The position numbers and the translations under genes are program-made. The notes under the pieces are model-generated. The model saw only the letters and a program-made list of their open reading frames with translations, was not told where the DNA came from and searched no databases. This document shows, piece by piece, positions 25,211 through 33,502 of a DNA stretch of 48,616 bases (positions within the stretch are counted from its first letter, which is position 1; every line of letters begins with the position of its first letter). The stretch covers positions 1 to 48,616 of the forward strand of contig JAEINL010000022.1 of NCBI GenBank assembly GCA_016342655.1, in the 5' to 3' direction. Source of the DNA: Sphaerochaeta sp. GTDB taxonomy: Bacteria; Spirochaetota; Spirochaetia; Sphaerochaetales; Sphaerochaetaceae.

Positions 25211-26500
25211 ATGAAACGTCTAGTGGTCTCCCTACTTTTTCTAACTGTGACCCTCTGCTCCATCTTCTCCTTCAGTGTGGGCGAAAGACAGGTACAGGAA
25301 CAACCTTTTGACAGCGAACAGGAACTTGCAAAGATAGACTTTTCCAAGGAGCTTGCTCCCAACCAACTCGATTGGGTCAAACTGGCAACCCTCTCCCTGC
25401 TGACAGTTGGAAGCGGAGACCCTCTGTACTCTTGGTTCGGGCACAGTGCACTCATCATAGGCCAACCCTCAGGGGGAGAGGTAATGTATGACTATGGGGT
25501 ATTTGATCCTGACCAGAAAAACTTTTACCTCAATTTCGCCCGAGGCCGCATGTATTACTCGGTCTGGGAAAGTGCCGCAGCATGGAGAATTGAGGAAGCC
25601 TTGAACGAGAAGCGTGATGTGAAGCTCATAGAGCTGGCCCTCACACCCGAGGCAAAACTTGCCACCATCCGATTCCTGCAAAACAATGCCAAAGAAGAGA
25701 ACAGTACCTATCTCTATCATTTCTACTACGACAACTGCGCAACCAGGATCCGCGACATCCTTAATGCTGCAACCGATGGAGCGTTCCGTAGTTGGGCGGA
25801 GGCACAAACCACCACATCCAGTTACCGCCAACTTGTACAGCGTTATCTGAGCCATTCACCGGCAGTATTCTGGGTCCTTGATTTTCTCCAGGGAAAGACA
25901 ATTGACAAAAAACTGAACCGCTATGAAGAGATGTTCCTCCCTGAAAGCCTGTACCAGGCGGTGTTGGACTTCTCCCCCTCCCTCGTGAAAAGCTCAGAAA
26001 TACTCCAGGATACCAGTGCCAGCGACATACGATTTAGAGCCCATACTAAGAATGTGAACCATGATTGGGCATATGCCCTTTTTGGTTGCATGTTGGCACT
26101 GCTGTTGTTCGTGCTGGGAAAACGGTTCAAGAGGACAACATCCCTCTTGTTTGCCCTGTTGCTACTTGCCTTCGGGATTCTAGGAAGCGTTCTGCTGTTC
26201 ATGATGACTTTTTCCGATATGGATATGACGTGGTTCAACGAGACTATCATCCTGGTCAATCCACTGCTCTTCATCGGGATGGGCTCTGCCCTTGTTGCTG
26301 CATTTTCTAAAAAGAAGCAAGGGATACTAGCAAAGAGAACCTTTCAGGGAATGTTTGTTCTGGGAATTGCACTGGTGGTGACGAAGGGTCTGTTACCAAC
26401 AGTGTTGGTGCAGGACAACCTGAAGGTTATCCTGCTACTGTTGCCCCTATCGCTTTCAGGGGCGGCCTTTTATGGCAGGAGCGACCGAAAAGAGCTCTAG
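25211..26500 (+). CDS. DUF4105 (Lnb-like) envelope protein with C-terminal membrane segments
   Basis: A 429-residue exported protein: signal sequence MKRLVVSLLFLTVTLCSIF, a periplasmic DUF4105 domain (~45-270) and five hydrophobic segments from ~285 on. The domain motifs are WFGHSALII, then VMYDYGVFDPDQKNFYLNFA, and FYYDNCATRIRDI; the conserved His and Cys are probably catalytic. Bacteroides Lnb, a lipoprotein N-acyltransferase, has this layout, so lipoprotein acylation is a reasonable guess, not a proof. I use ATG 25211 rather than an upstream TTG at 25175, because the TTG is the -35 of the promoter and would hide the signal peptide. The gene overlaps the converging LemA-like gene by 45 bases. 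Confidence 0.8.
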   Translation: MKRLVVSLLFLTVTLCSIFSFSVGERQVQEQPFDSEQELAKIDFSKELAPNQLDWVKLATLSLLTVGSGDPLYSWFGHSALIIGQPSGGEVMYDYGVFDPDQKNFYLNFARGRMYYSVWESAAAWRIEEALNEKRDVKLIELALTPEAKLATIRFLQNNAKEENSTYLYHFYYDNCATRIRDILNAATDGAFRSWAEAQTTTSSYRQLVQRYLSHSPAVFWVLDFLQGKTIDKKLNRYEEMFLPESLYQAVLDFSPSLVKSSEILQDTSASDIRFRAHTKNVNHDWAYALFGCMLALLLFVLGKRFKRTTSLLFALLLLAFGILGSVLLFMMTFSDMDMTWFNETIILVNPLLFIGMGSALVAAFSKKKQGILAKRTFQGMFVLGIALVVTKGLLPTVLVQDNLKVILLLLPLSLSGAAFYGRSDRKEL

Positions 26501-26998
26501 GGGTTGCATTCCCAGACGCTTTGCGGCAAGGGTTGCAAGGAAACCCCCGATCTGAACATTATAGTAGTGGGCCTTGTCATTGTACTTGTCCAGATGCAGG
26601 GCCATCTCCTGTTCCGCTTCATAGATCTTCTCAAAATAGGCCGCATAAAGCGGATATTGCTTGTGGGTGAAGACCTTTTTCTGAAGCAGGTCTAGTTCCT
26701 TATCCAGTGAAATATAGAGCCCACTCAACAAAGAGGGTGCTTTTTCTCTCGCATACAAGTCTAGCAGAGGCGTGAAAGGCACGGCCAAACCCTTGTCATC
26801 CAGAAGGCCGACAAGGGTTTTCGTGTATCCAAAGCGAGTATCCATCGCATCCAGGCCATCCTGCAGAGAGGCATTCGCTTCCAGCTTGTATCTCTTCAAT
26901 CGGGAGACGTTGTTCTGGTCAATGGCAAAGCCTGCAAAAATGAGCAGGAACACCACCGTCGCAATGCTGATACCAGCACTGCGACGGTTTGGAAACAT
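26456..26998 (-). CDS. LemA-family membrane protein
   Basis: A 180-residue protein with one N-terminal membrane anchor (ISIATVVFLLIFAGFAI) and a coiled, helical periplasmic body, the LemA layout. The most telling piece is the C-terminal YNVQIGGFLATLAAKRLGM, matching the family's YN.....FP..L.A..LGF ending. The rest is diverged. The start at 26998 follows AAAGGTAAG, 11 bases after the arcC stop; the longer reading from 27064 runs into arcC. LemA proteins have no settled function. It is cotranscribed with arcC and its last 45 bases lie over the DUF4105 gene end. Confidence 0.7.
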   Translation of the reverse strand: MFPNRRSAGISIATVVFLLIFAGFAIDQNNVSRLKRYKLEANASLQDGLDAMDTRFGYTKTLVGLLDDKGLAVPFTPLLDLYAREKAPSLLSGLYISLDKELDLLQKKVFTHKQYPLYAAYFEKIYEAEQEMALHLDKYNDKAHYYNVQIGGFLATLAAKRLGMQPLELFSVAPAIKGRP

Positions 26999-27008
26999 TG
27001 GCTTACCT

Positions 27009-27959
27009 TTATTTCTTAAGGACAATCTTGGTCCCTTTCCCCTCGTACAGAGCGCCGTAGACATGAGAAGGGTCTGTTATGAGACCTGTATTGCCAGTAC
27101 TCTCTACAAAGTCAACAATTGCTTGCATCTTAGGAAGCATGCTTCCAGGAGCGAAATGCCCCTCAGCCATGTACTTCCTTGCTTCCTCTACTGTGATAGT
27201 ATCGAGGGTCTGCTGGTTGGGCTTGCCAAAATTCAGACAGACTTTTTCCACTGCAGTGGAGATAACAAAGATGTCAGCCTTCAACTCCTTAGCCATAAGA
27301 GCGGCAGCAAGGTCCTTGTCGATGACAGCTTCCCTACCGCTGATGTAGCCATTTTCATCACGCACTACAGGGATGCCACCACCACCGACTGCAATGACGA
27401 TGACCTTATTATCCAACAGGGTCTTGATAGTGTCGATCTCTACAATCGCCTTGGGCTTGGGACTTGCCACAACACGGCGGTAGCCACGTCCGGCATCTTC
27501 TACACATACCCAACCATCATGCTCTTCACGTCGCTTGGCATCCTCGCTTGTCATGAAGGAACCTATTGGCTTGGAAGGGTTCTGGAAGGAAGGATCACTG
27601 TCAGAAACCTCTACCTGCGTAACGACAGTTGCCACATTAGGCTTGAGGCCCACCTTGTTGAACTCGTTGTTCAAAGCCATCTGCAACTGGTAGCCGATGG
27701 CACCTTGGGTGTCAGCCACGCAACTGTCCAAGGGAACAGTGTGGAGAATGGAACGGGAAAACTCTGCACGAAGCAGAATAAAGCCAACCTGCGGTCCGTT
27801 TCCATGGGCTATAACCACCCTGTGACCTGCTTCAACAAGCTTTACAATATGAGCCGCTGTCTTGCGGGCAGCCTCATACTGGGCAGTTACCGTTACATGT
27901 TTTGCATCTTCAATGAGTGAGTTACCGCCTATGGCGATGACTATCAGTTTACTATCCAT
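27009..27959 (-). CDS. arcC: Carbamate kinase
   Basis: Makes ATP from carbamoyl phosphate and ADP. IVIAIGGNSLI at 6-16, VIAHGNGPQVGFILLR near 48-63, VIAVGGGGIPVVRDENG and the DKDLAAALMA pocket are the amino-acid-kinase signatures of ArcC; length 316 is normal. The arginine deiminase and ornithine transcarbamylase genes are not next to it, so carbamoyl phosphate must come from elsewhere. AAGGAG is eight bases before the ATG. Together with acetate kinase it fits an organism relying on substrate-level phosphorylation. Confidence 0.96.
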   Translation of the reverse strand: MDSKLIVIAIGGNSLIEDAKHVTVTAQYEAARKTAAHIVKLVEAGHRVVIAHGNGPQVGFILLRAEFSRSILHTVPLDSCVADTQGAIGYQLQMALNNEFNKVGLKPNVATVVTQVEVSDSDPSFQNPSKPIGSFMTSEDAKRREEHDGWVCVEDAGRGYRRVVASPKPKAIVEIDTIKTLLDNKVIVIAVGGGGIPVVRDENGYISGREAVIDKDLAAALMAKELKADIFVISTAVEKVCLNFGKPNQQTLDTITVEEARKYMAEGHFAPGSMLPKMQAIVDFVESTGNTGLITDPSHVYGALYEGKGTKIVLKK

Positions 27960-28003
27960 TTAGCTCTCCTTCCTTGTACAAATAATCTCATTCCTGTTCT
28001 TGC

Positions 28004-28031
28004 ATCATACCACGATTGCAACAAATTGCAA
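28004..28031 (-). promoter_or_regulatory. arcC promoter with direct repeats over the -35
   Basis: Minus strand: TTGCAA (28031-28026), 16-bp spacer, TATGAT (28009-28004) preceded by TGG, an extended -10. The plus strand reads ATTGCAACAA then ATTGCAACAT at 28015-28034, a 10-bp repeat that places two TTGCAA boxes on one face of the helix across the -35 region, as an activator or repressor site would. The rest of 27960-28172 shows no gene I can support. Confidence 0.55.
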
Positions 28032-28172
28032 CATATTTACTGCCCGTTCTGCTGGTAAATACAAAGTTGTTAACAACGTCCTTAAAAAGGGTATGCCTTC
28101 CAATCGTCCTCATCATATCAAATGAATATGGGATTGCCCTTATAGCCTTTTCAATCCTGCCTGTGTTCAGTG

Positions 28173-28514
28173 TTACCTTAGGAAAGCTGTATTTTTCACC
28201 TTCCATTTCTTAAGGGCAATATTTAGCCAGAAAGCATAAATCCCAATAGTGATGATCGTTAATACTAGCCACTTAATCCAGTTACCAAACAAACCAACTG
28301 CCGTGCCAGTAAACTTCAATCGATGCCCATTAATTACTGTATGGTTAGTCTCCCAACCATAAACCATGCAAAGTGCCCATGGATAACAAATTCCAAGTGT
28401 AATAACCGTAATAAACAACCCAAGAAGGTTCCATCCGATTAATGACAACAACCCTCCATCAAAATAAGACTTGCCACTCGAGTCTTGATTGATAGTAACA
28501 TTCACTGTCTCCAT
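28173..28514 (-). CDS. Small DUF898-like (YjgN-type) membrane protein
   Basis: A 113-residue protein with two hydrophobic segments (LIGWNLLGLFITVITLGICY at ~25-44 and WLVLTIITIGIYAFWL at ~85-100) joined by a loop with HTVINGHRLKFTGTAVGLFG. Repeated G.C.PW / GIYAFW ends and the HRLKFTG phrase are hallmarks of the DUF898/YjgN group, of which this is the short single-repeat form common in Firmicutes. The function is unknown. GGAGGACAAGG precedes the ATG. It stands alone next to the accessory PD-(D/E)XK gene. Confidence 0.72.
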   Translation of the reverse strand: METVNVTINQDSSGKSYFDGGLLSLIGWNLLGLFITVITLGICYPWALCMVYGWETNHTVINGHRLKFTGTAVGLFGNWIKWLVLTIITIGIYAFWLNIALKKWKVKNTAFLR

Positions 28515-28627
28515 TTTCCCTTGTCCTCCATATATTTTTTTCTAGCGTTCTTTGGTATGATAGTTCTGAGCGTAATCAAGGATGCACATCTAAAACATCT
28601 ACTTCTTCTTGCCCTCACCCTTATATG

Positions 28628-29818
28628 CTAGTCTTCCTCAACATCCCTCAATCTATCAATAGTCTCTCTAATCAAGGCAATCCACTCATCCACATGTTCA
28701 AGGTAGTTGTCGATACTGAAATATTTTCTGCTTCTCTGTCTCACTCCCCAACTGAAGGTTGTGACAGTATCATCGAGATAGCCTCCTACAATAACAGCCA
28801 GTTTCTCTAGGTACTCTCTTCCAATCTCAGGGTGTCCCAATTCGCTTGCTTTGTTTACTATCCCGAAGAACATGACCTCTCCTGTTTCTTGAAGAGAGGC
28901 AAAATTATACGTCTCATCATTGGTCTTCAGGTTCAAAGAAAGCTTCTTCCCTCTTCCAACCACAGGGTATACATCCAACTCCTCCCCAAGCCTCTTGATG
29001 AAGCGGTGGACCCTATCAGATGATTGTTTCCCAATATTCTTTTCCAACCGTTCAAAGAAAACTTTTTCAGTGATAGTCTTGCTTTCTGAATCCTCAACTA
29101 CTCCTCTCTTCTCACCAGTGGTACCATCAGAGATTTGATAGATGATTCGTTCAATTTCCTTTGTTTTTGCGATTATCCTTGGAGTGATGATAAGCTGTCC
29201 AGTGGATGGAATCTTATAAATCGGCAGCTCAACCAGAGATAGTGTGAAATTCATATTTCCATACCGTTGGATGAAATCAGAAAGTCCTTCCATGCTCTCA
29301 CGAATGCCATCCCCAATGACCAGGAGTACGAATCTCCCACGTTGGAGGTTTCTTTGGACAGCATCCACAAAGGAAGCCTCGTCCAATTCAGTATTGCTGT
29401 TTTCTCTTACGATATCGTAAAGACTATTCTTATATGGGTCTTTCCTTGCTTTCAGACAAGCTTTCTCAAACTGATCATAGCCCCAATTGCTCATATCCTT
29501 TGCGTATTCGAGTATCTGCCCAATGACTTTTCTTCGAGCCTCAGGATTTCTCCACAGTTTGCATTCCCCAATTGCAATGAACCCATATTCATTGACATAC
29601 ACCAAGTCCATGCTTCCTGATGGACATGAAAGCTCCCTACAAATGGGAACCATGTCATTGAAGGTTTGTTCAATCTCTGCAATAGGCAGCATCTCAGGAT
29701 GATTGAAACAGATATTCTGAATCCAATCCTCGTTGTACTCATCTGATGAAAAGGAAACTTTGCTGAATAGACTAACTTCTCCTTCAGTGATGCTAATTGG
29801 AAGCGTATGCTGCTTCAT
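28628..29818 (-). CDS. PD-(D/E)XK nuclease-like protein, possible accessory or defence gene
   Basis: A 396-residue soluble protein. The segment SGSMDLVYVNEYGFIAIGECK carries Asp71 and Glu85-Cys86-Lys87, followed by a helix with Gln101 (IGQILEYAKDMS), the spacing of a PD-(D/E)XK nuclease core. Upstream EDWIQNICFNHPEMLP is typical of the N-terminal part of this NucS-like group. The C-terminal half (LSLVELPIYKIP, then RVHRFIKRLGEELDVYP) is unassigned and may bind substrate. Nuclease activity is inferred. It has its own promoter and GAGGAGG, and lies beside a decayed DUF4143 ATPase, so the patch looks horizontally acquired. Confidence 0.72.
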   Translation of the reverse strand: MKQHTLPISITEGEVSLFSKVSFSSDEYNEDWIQNICFNHPEMLPIAEIEQTFNDMVPICRELSCPSGSMDLVYVNEYGFIAIGECKLWRNPEARRKVIGQILEYAKDMSNWGYDQFEKACLKARKDPYKNSLYDIVRENSNTELDEASFVDAVQRNLQRGRFVLLVIGDGIRESMEGLSDFIQRYGNMNFTLSLVELPIYKIPSTGQLIITPRIIAKTKEIERIIYQISDGTTGEKRGVVEDSESKTITEKVFFERLEKNIGKQSSDRVHRFIKRLGEELDVYPVVGRGKKLSLNLKTNDETYNFASLQETGEVMFFGIVNKASELGHPEIGREYLEKLAVIVGGYLDDTVTTFSWGVRQRSRKYFSIDNYLEHVDEWIALIRETIDRLRDVEED

Positions 29819-29848
29819 GGTTGCCTCCTCTAGTCAATTATCGCTTAT

Positions 29849-29877
29849 AGTATAGACAATGGGAGTTGGGGAAGCAA
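29849..29877 (-). promoter_or_regulatory. Promoter of the PD-(D/E)XK gene
   Basis: Minus strand: TTGCTT (29877-29872), 17-bp spacer, TATACT (29854-29849); leader about 25 bases. Confidence 0.5.
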
Positions 29878-29966
29878 TGGACAACAACTACACTCATACA
29901 ATATTTATCAGTAAAATTGACTCCCAGTAATTATTAACCTTAAATCCATGAAAGATTTGTATTGAC

Positions 29967-30218
29967 ATTAGGTCTCACTATAATCTTTTTGAGAATATGC
30001 TTGTTATGGAGGCGGTGAAAGTGCGCTATAATGCAGGTAAGAGCGACCAACTGTACTTTTTCAGGAACAGCAACGGCTTGGAAGTGGATCTCTTGGTCGG
30101 GCAATGAAAATCCTGCCTAGTACCTCGAATCATCAAATCACGTTCTGAATGCCCTATTTTATCGGTTTTTGTGGAAAATATCGGGGTTGTACCTAGCACT
30201 GATAATACCCCCTATTGA
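29967..30218 (+). pseudogene. 3' remnant of a DUF4143 AAA-type ATPase
   Basis: Within the ~480-base gap after the nuclease-like gene, one plus-strand frame reads YNLFENMLVMEAVKVRYNAG, then LYFFRNSNGLEVDLLVGQ, a stop at 30105-30107, then KSCLVPRIIKS. This is the end of the DUF4143 domain that follows an AAA ATPase in a widespread accessory family (LFEN....E..K.RYNAGK, LYF.RDSNG.EVDLL, then PIEIKS). Only the last ~80 codons remain, with an in-frame stop, and the AAA part is gone. It is too short and broken for gene callers. Nothing else could be assigned in the gap. Confidence 0.75.
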
Positions 30219-30256
30219 CCAACAGAAATACGGATGAGCCAGTTCTTTTTCAACGT

Positions 30257-30286
30257 TTGACCCTCCTCCCCCCTTTCTGCTAAACT
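30257..30286 (+). promoter_or_regulatory. Promoter of the queuosine-precursor transporter gene
   Basis: TTGACC (30257-30262), 18-bp spacer, TAAACT (30281-30286). The short leader keeps the GAGGTG ribosome site of the following gene. Confidence 0.5.
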
Positions 30287-30305
30287 CCGGTTCAACGAGG
30301 TGACA

Positions 30306-30944
30306 ATGCAAGATACAGCGAATCTAGATAGAAAAGAGATGTTCCTATTTGCGCTTTACATTACTAGCATGGTCCTGGTAAATACCATAGGATCAAAGAT
30401 TATCACGCTCTTCGGCGTGAGGGTATCTGTAGGTATCTTCTTCATGCCTGTTCTCTTCTTGGTCACCGATATCGTAGGTGAGGTGAAAGGACATAAGGAT
30501 GCATCCCTCTTTGTCCGAATGTCCATCTTCATGCTTGCTATCCTGTTCATCATGACCGGCCTCAGTGTAAAGCTGCCACCCCATCCCACCTGGGATTTAC
30601 AGAGCCAATACCAACAGGTATTCGGCATGAGCATGCGCATGAGCTTGGCCTCCTTGGCAAGCTTCGCAGTAAGCCAGAATATCGACATTAAGGTATTTAT
30701 GCTTTTCAAGAAGATAAGTCGGGGAAAGCACCTCTGGATTCGCAACAACATCAGCACCATGACCAGCCAGTTTGTCGATACGGTGATCTTCATGTTCCTC
30801 GCCTTTTACCAGCTTACCCCGAAATTTACCGTCTCATATGTATTTGCCCTAATTATCCCCTACTGGATATTCAAGGTGCTTTTTGCCCTGATCGATACAC
30901 CACTGTGTTATTTAGGAGTGAAATGGCTTTCCAAAAAGGATTAG
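30306..30944 (+). CDS. yhhQ: Queuosine precursor transporter (YhhQ/VUT family)
   Basis: Inner-membrane importer of queuine or preQ precursors for tRNA modification. The 212-residue chain has six hydrophobic segments. Family marks include LVNTIGSKIITLFG, FMPVLFLVTDIVGEVKG (the acidic VTDIxxE motif in the second helix) and RNNISTMTSQFVDTVIFMFLAF with FDT-type polar residues in the fourth-fifth helices. I prefer ATG 30306, five bases after GAGGTG, over the GTG at 30300, which overlaps that site. No queuosine-biosynthesis gene is nearby. Confidence 0.9.
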   Translation: MQDTANLDRKEMFLFALYITSMVLVNTIGSKIITLFGVRVSVGIFFMPVLFLVTDIVGEVKGHKDASLFVRMSIFMLAILFIMTGLSVKLPPHPTWDLQSQYQQVFGMSMRMSLASLASFAVSQNIDIKVFMLFKKISRGKHLWIRNNISTMTSQFVDTVIFMFLAFYQLTPKFTVSYVFALIIPYWIFKVLFALIDTPLCYLGVKWLSKKD

Positions 30945-30981
30945 TCACTTTCCTTCTTCTGAATGTTTGATTACCTTAAGA

Positions 30982-31007
30982 TTGGGCAGTGTGAAATCCT
31001 GCCCCAA
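30982..31007 (+). promoter_or_regulatory. Inverted repeat in the lon leader
   Basis: GGGCAG (30984-30989) and CTGCCC (30999-31004) are separated by nine bases, with flanking TTG/CAA. It lies 25 bases before the lon ribosome site (GGAGG). It does not match the CIRCE or CtsR consensus. It could be an operator or leader hairpin; a clear promoter was not found. Confidence 0.35.
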
Positions 31008-31030
31008 GTATTTGTATATATGGAGGCTCT

Positions 31031-33502
31031 ATGTCTGACAACGAACTGATGCCAATTGAGCAACTGCTTCCCAATAATTTGTTTATCCTTCCAGTAACGG
31101 GTAATCCCGTCTTCCCTGGATTGTTCACTCCTTTGATGATAACCGACAGCCAAGATGTCGAAATTGTCAACCAGGCCATCAAGCACGGGGGTTTTCTCGG
31201 ACTCTTGCTGGTCAAGGAAGACCTGGACCAGGAAGAGTACTCCAAGGATAACCTATTCACTGTTGGAACCGTTGCAAAGATTGTAAAAAAAATAAAGCTC
31301 CCCGACGGGGGAGTCAGTATCTTCATCTCTACGCTCAAGCGTTTTGAAACCAAGCAATATTACCCGAGTGGCCCGTACCTGGTAGCCGAGGTATCTTACC
31401 TCGAGGATATCGAGGATGAGCCAGAGGAGTTGCGTGCTTGGACCAGGCTCTTGCTTACAGAAATGAAGACTCTTACAAAGAATAACCAGCTCTTCAGTGA
31501 AGAGATGCGTCTGAATATGGTCAATATCGATCATCCGGGAAAGCTTGCCGACTTCATCGCAAGCATCCTCAATGTCGACCGCAAGGAACAGCAGGCAATC
31601 CTTGAGACTCTTGTGGTGCGCAAACGTATCGAAAAGGTGCTGGTATTCATCAAGAACGAGCAGAACATTGCCCAGGTCCAGGCCAAGATCCAGGCCAGGG
31701 TCAATCAGAAGCTCGAGAAGAACCAACGCGATTACTTCTTGCGTGAAGAGCTCAAGTCCATCCAGCAGGAACTTGGCATGACGACCAACCCCAAAGTTGA
31801 ACTTATCAACCGCCTGAAGAAGAAATTTAAGGACCTGCCTCTCTCTTCCGAAGCGAAGGAGACAGTGGATCGTGAGATGTCGCGCCTTGAGGCTATCGAC
31901 CCCAGCAGTCCTGAATACACCATTACCCGCACGTACCTCGAGATTGTGAGCGACCTTCCCTGGAAGGAGCCCAAGAGCGAGAGCTTCAGCATCGAAAGTG
32001 CACGGAAGATTCTTGAGAGGGACCACTATGGGCTCAAGGATGTCAAGGATAGAATCCTTGAGTTCCTTGCAGTGCGAAGAAAGAAAAAGGATACAAAAGG
32101 CTCGATCATCTGTCTTGTCGGCCCTCCTGGAGTCGGAAAGACCAGTGTCGGCATATCCATCGCCCACGCGCTGAAGAAGCAGTATTTCCGTTTCTCCGTC
32201 GGTGGAATGAATGATGAGAGTGAAATCAAGGGCCACAGAAGGACCTATATCGGAGCAATGCCCGGAAAGATCATCCAAGGCCTAAGGATCACCAAAACAA
32301 AAAATCCTGTTTTCCTCATCGACGAGATCGACAAGATGGGTGTCTCTTACCAGGGCGACCCTGCCAGTGCCCTGCTTGAGGTTCTGGACCCTGAGCAGAA
32401 TACCACGTTCAGGGATACCTACCTTGATATTCCCTTCGATGCTTCGGAGATTCTCTTCATCTGTACAGCAAACACCTTGGATACCATTCCACGGCCCTTG
32501 CTGGACCGCATGGAGATCATCAACCTCTCGGGCTATACCAGCGAGGAGAAGCTCGCCATTGGCAAGAAATACCTTGTTCCCAAATCCTTGGAGAAACATG
32601 GACTTTCCAAGAGCGAAATCCGCTATTCCCCTGCCATCCTGCTTAAGATTGCTGAACAGTACGCAAGGGAAGCTGGAGTACGTAACTTCGAGAAGTCCCT
32701 GCATAAGATCAACCGCAAGATAGCCCTCCTCTTGGAAGAGAACCCAGAGACCGAGTTGCCTGTCAAAATTGATGAGGCAAAGCTCATTGAACTTCTGGGA
32801 CAGCCCATATTTGTTGAAGATGATATTCATGTAGCGGACAAGCCTGGTATGGCAATCGGACTCGCCTGGACCAGCATGGGAGGGGACACCCTCATCATCG
32901 AAGCCCAGAACACCCCTGGTAAGGGTGAGATCAAACTCACCGGTCAGCTTGGGGATGTGATGCAGGAGTCTGCCAACATTGCCTACACCTGGCTTAAGGC
33001 CCATGCCATCGAGCACAAGATTGACATGAGCTGGTTTGAGAACAATGCGATCCACCTTCATGTCCCGGAAGGGGCTACACCCAAGGATGGTCCGTCAGCT
33101 GGTATCACCTTGACTGTCGCCCTCTTCTCACTGGTCACTGGCCAGATAATCAAGAAGAACTTGGCGATGACAGGTGAGACGTCCCTCAAGGGTAAGGTAA
33201 TGCCTATCGGAGGCTTGAAGGAGAAGGTGCTTGCGGCAAGGAGGAATAAGATCGATACGATCCTCATCCCTTCCTTCAACAAGCGTGATCTCGATAAGCT
33301 CGATGAGACAGTGACCAAGGGTATAAAGTTCCACCTGGTTTCGACCATGGAGGAGGTTTTGGCCCATGCGTTCCCTGATGACGAGAAGCGAAAGGCTATG
33401 CTACCTATCGTCCCCAAAACACCTCCAAGAGATACCTCAGAAGTGGTGGCGATTTCAGTGGCGGTTGCTCAGGCTGTTAGAGAGGCTATGCGTGAGCGTT
33501 GA
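31031..33502 (+). CDS. lon: ATP-dependent protease Lon (LonA)
   Basis: Cytoplasmic AAA+ protease that unfolds and degrades damaged and regulatory proteins. N-terminal LON domain at ~18-205, coiled region to ~310, Walker A GPPGVGKT at 364-371, Walker B FLIDEID with Asp431-Glu432, and the protease domain from ~600. The Ser-Lys dyad is in place: Ser689 in DGPSAG and Lys732 in GGLKEKV. Length 823 is normal. GGAGG precedes the ATG. First gene of a four-gene run (lon, U32 protein, secreted protein, glycosyltransferase) with overlaps or gaps of a few bases. Confidence 0.97.
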   Translation: MSDNELMPIEQLLPNNLFILPVTGNPVFPGLFTPLMITDSQDVEIVNQAIKHGGFLGLLLVKEDLDQEEYSKDNLFTVGTVAKIVKKIKLPDGGVSIFISTLKRFETKQYYPSGPYLVAEVSYLEDIEDEPEELRAWTRLLLTEMKTLTKNNQLFSEEMRLNMVNIDHPGKLADFIASILNVDRKEQQAILETLVVRKRIEKVLVFIKNEQNIAQVQAKIQARVNQKLEKNQRDYFLREELKSIQQELGMTTNPKVELINRLKKKFKDLPLSSEAKETVDREMSRLEAIDPSSPEYTITRTYLEIVSDLPWKEPKSESFSIESARKILERDHYGLKDVKDRILEFLAVRRKKKDTKGSIICLVGPPGVGKTSVGISIAHALKKQYFRFSVGGMNDESEIKGHRRTYIGAMPGKIIQGLRITKTKNPVFLIDEIDKMGVSYQGDPASALLEVLDPEQNTTFRDTYLDIPFDASEILFICTANTLDTIPRPLLDRMEIINLSGYTSEEKLAIGKKYLVPKSLEKHGLSKSEIRYSPAILLKIAEQYAREAGVRNFEKSLHKINRKIALLLEENPETELPVKIDEAKLIELLGQPIFVEDDIHVADKPGMAIGLAWTSMGGDTLIIEAQNTPGKGEIKLTGQLGDVMQESANIAYTWLKAHAIEHKIDMSWFENNAIHLHVPEGATPKDGPSAGITLTVALFSLVTGQIIKKNLAMTGETSLKGKVMPIGGLKEKVLAARRNKIDTILIPSFNKRDLDKLDETVTKGIKFHLVSTMEEVLAHAFPDDEKRKAMLPIVPKTPPRDTSEVVAISVAVAQAVREAMRER

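Noticed and set aside
27988..28206. 72-codon minus-strand frame between arcC and the DUF898-like gene
   Set aside because: No ribosome site, no family, overlaps the end of the DUF898-like gene and contains the arcC promoter.
30982..31007. Possible CIRCE or CtsR heat-shock operator before lon
   Set aside because: Spacing of nine bases fits CIRCE, but the arms (GGGCAG/CTGCCC) do not match its TTAGCACTC consensus nor the CtsR heptad.
33366..33491. N-terminal extension of the U32 protein inside lon
   Set aside because: The extra 42 residues are lon DNA in another frame; the family begins SVELLSPAGN at GTG 33492.
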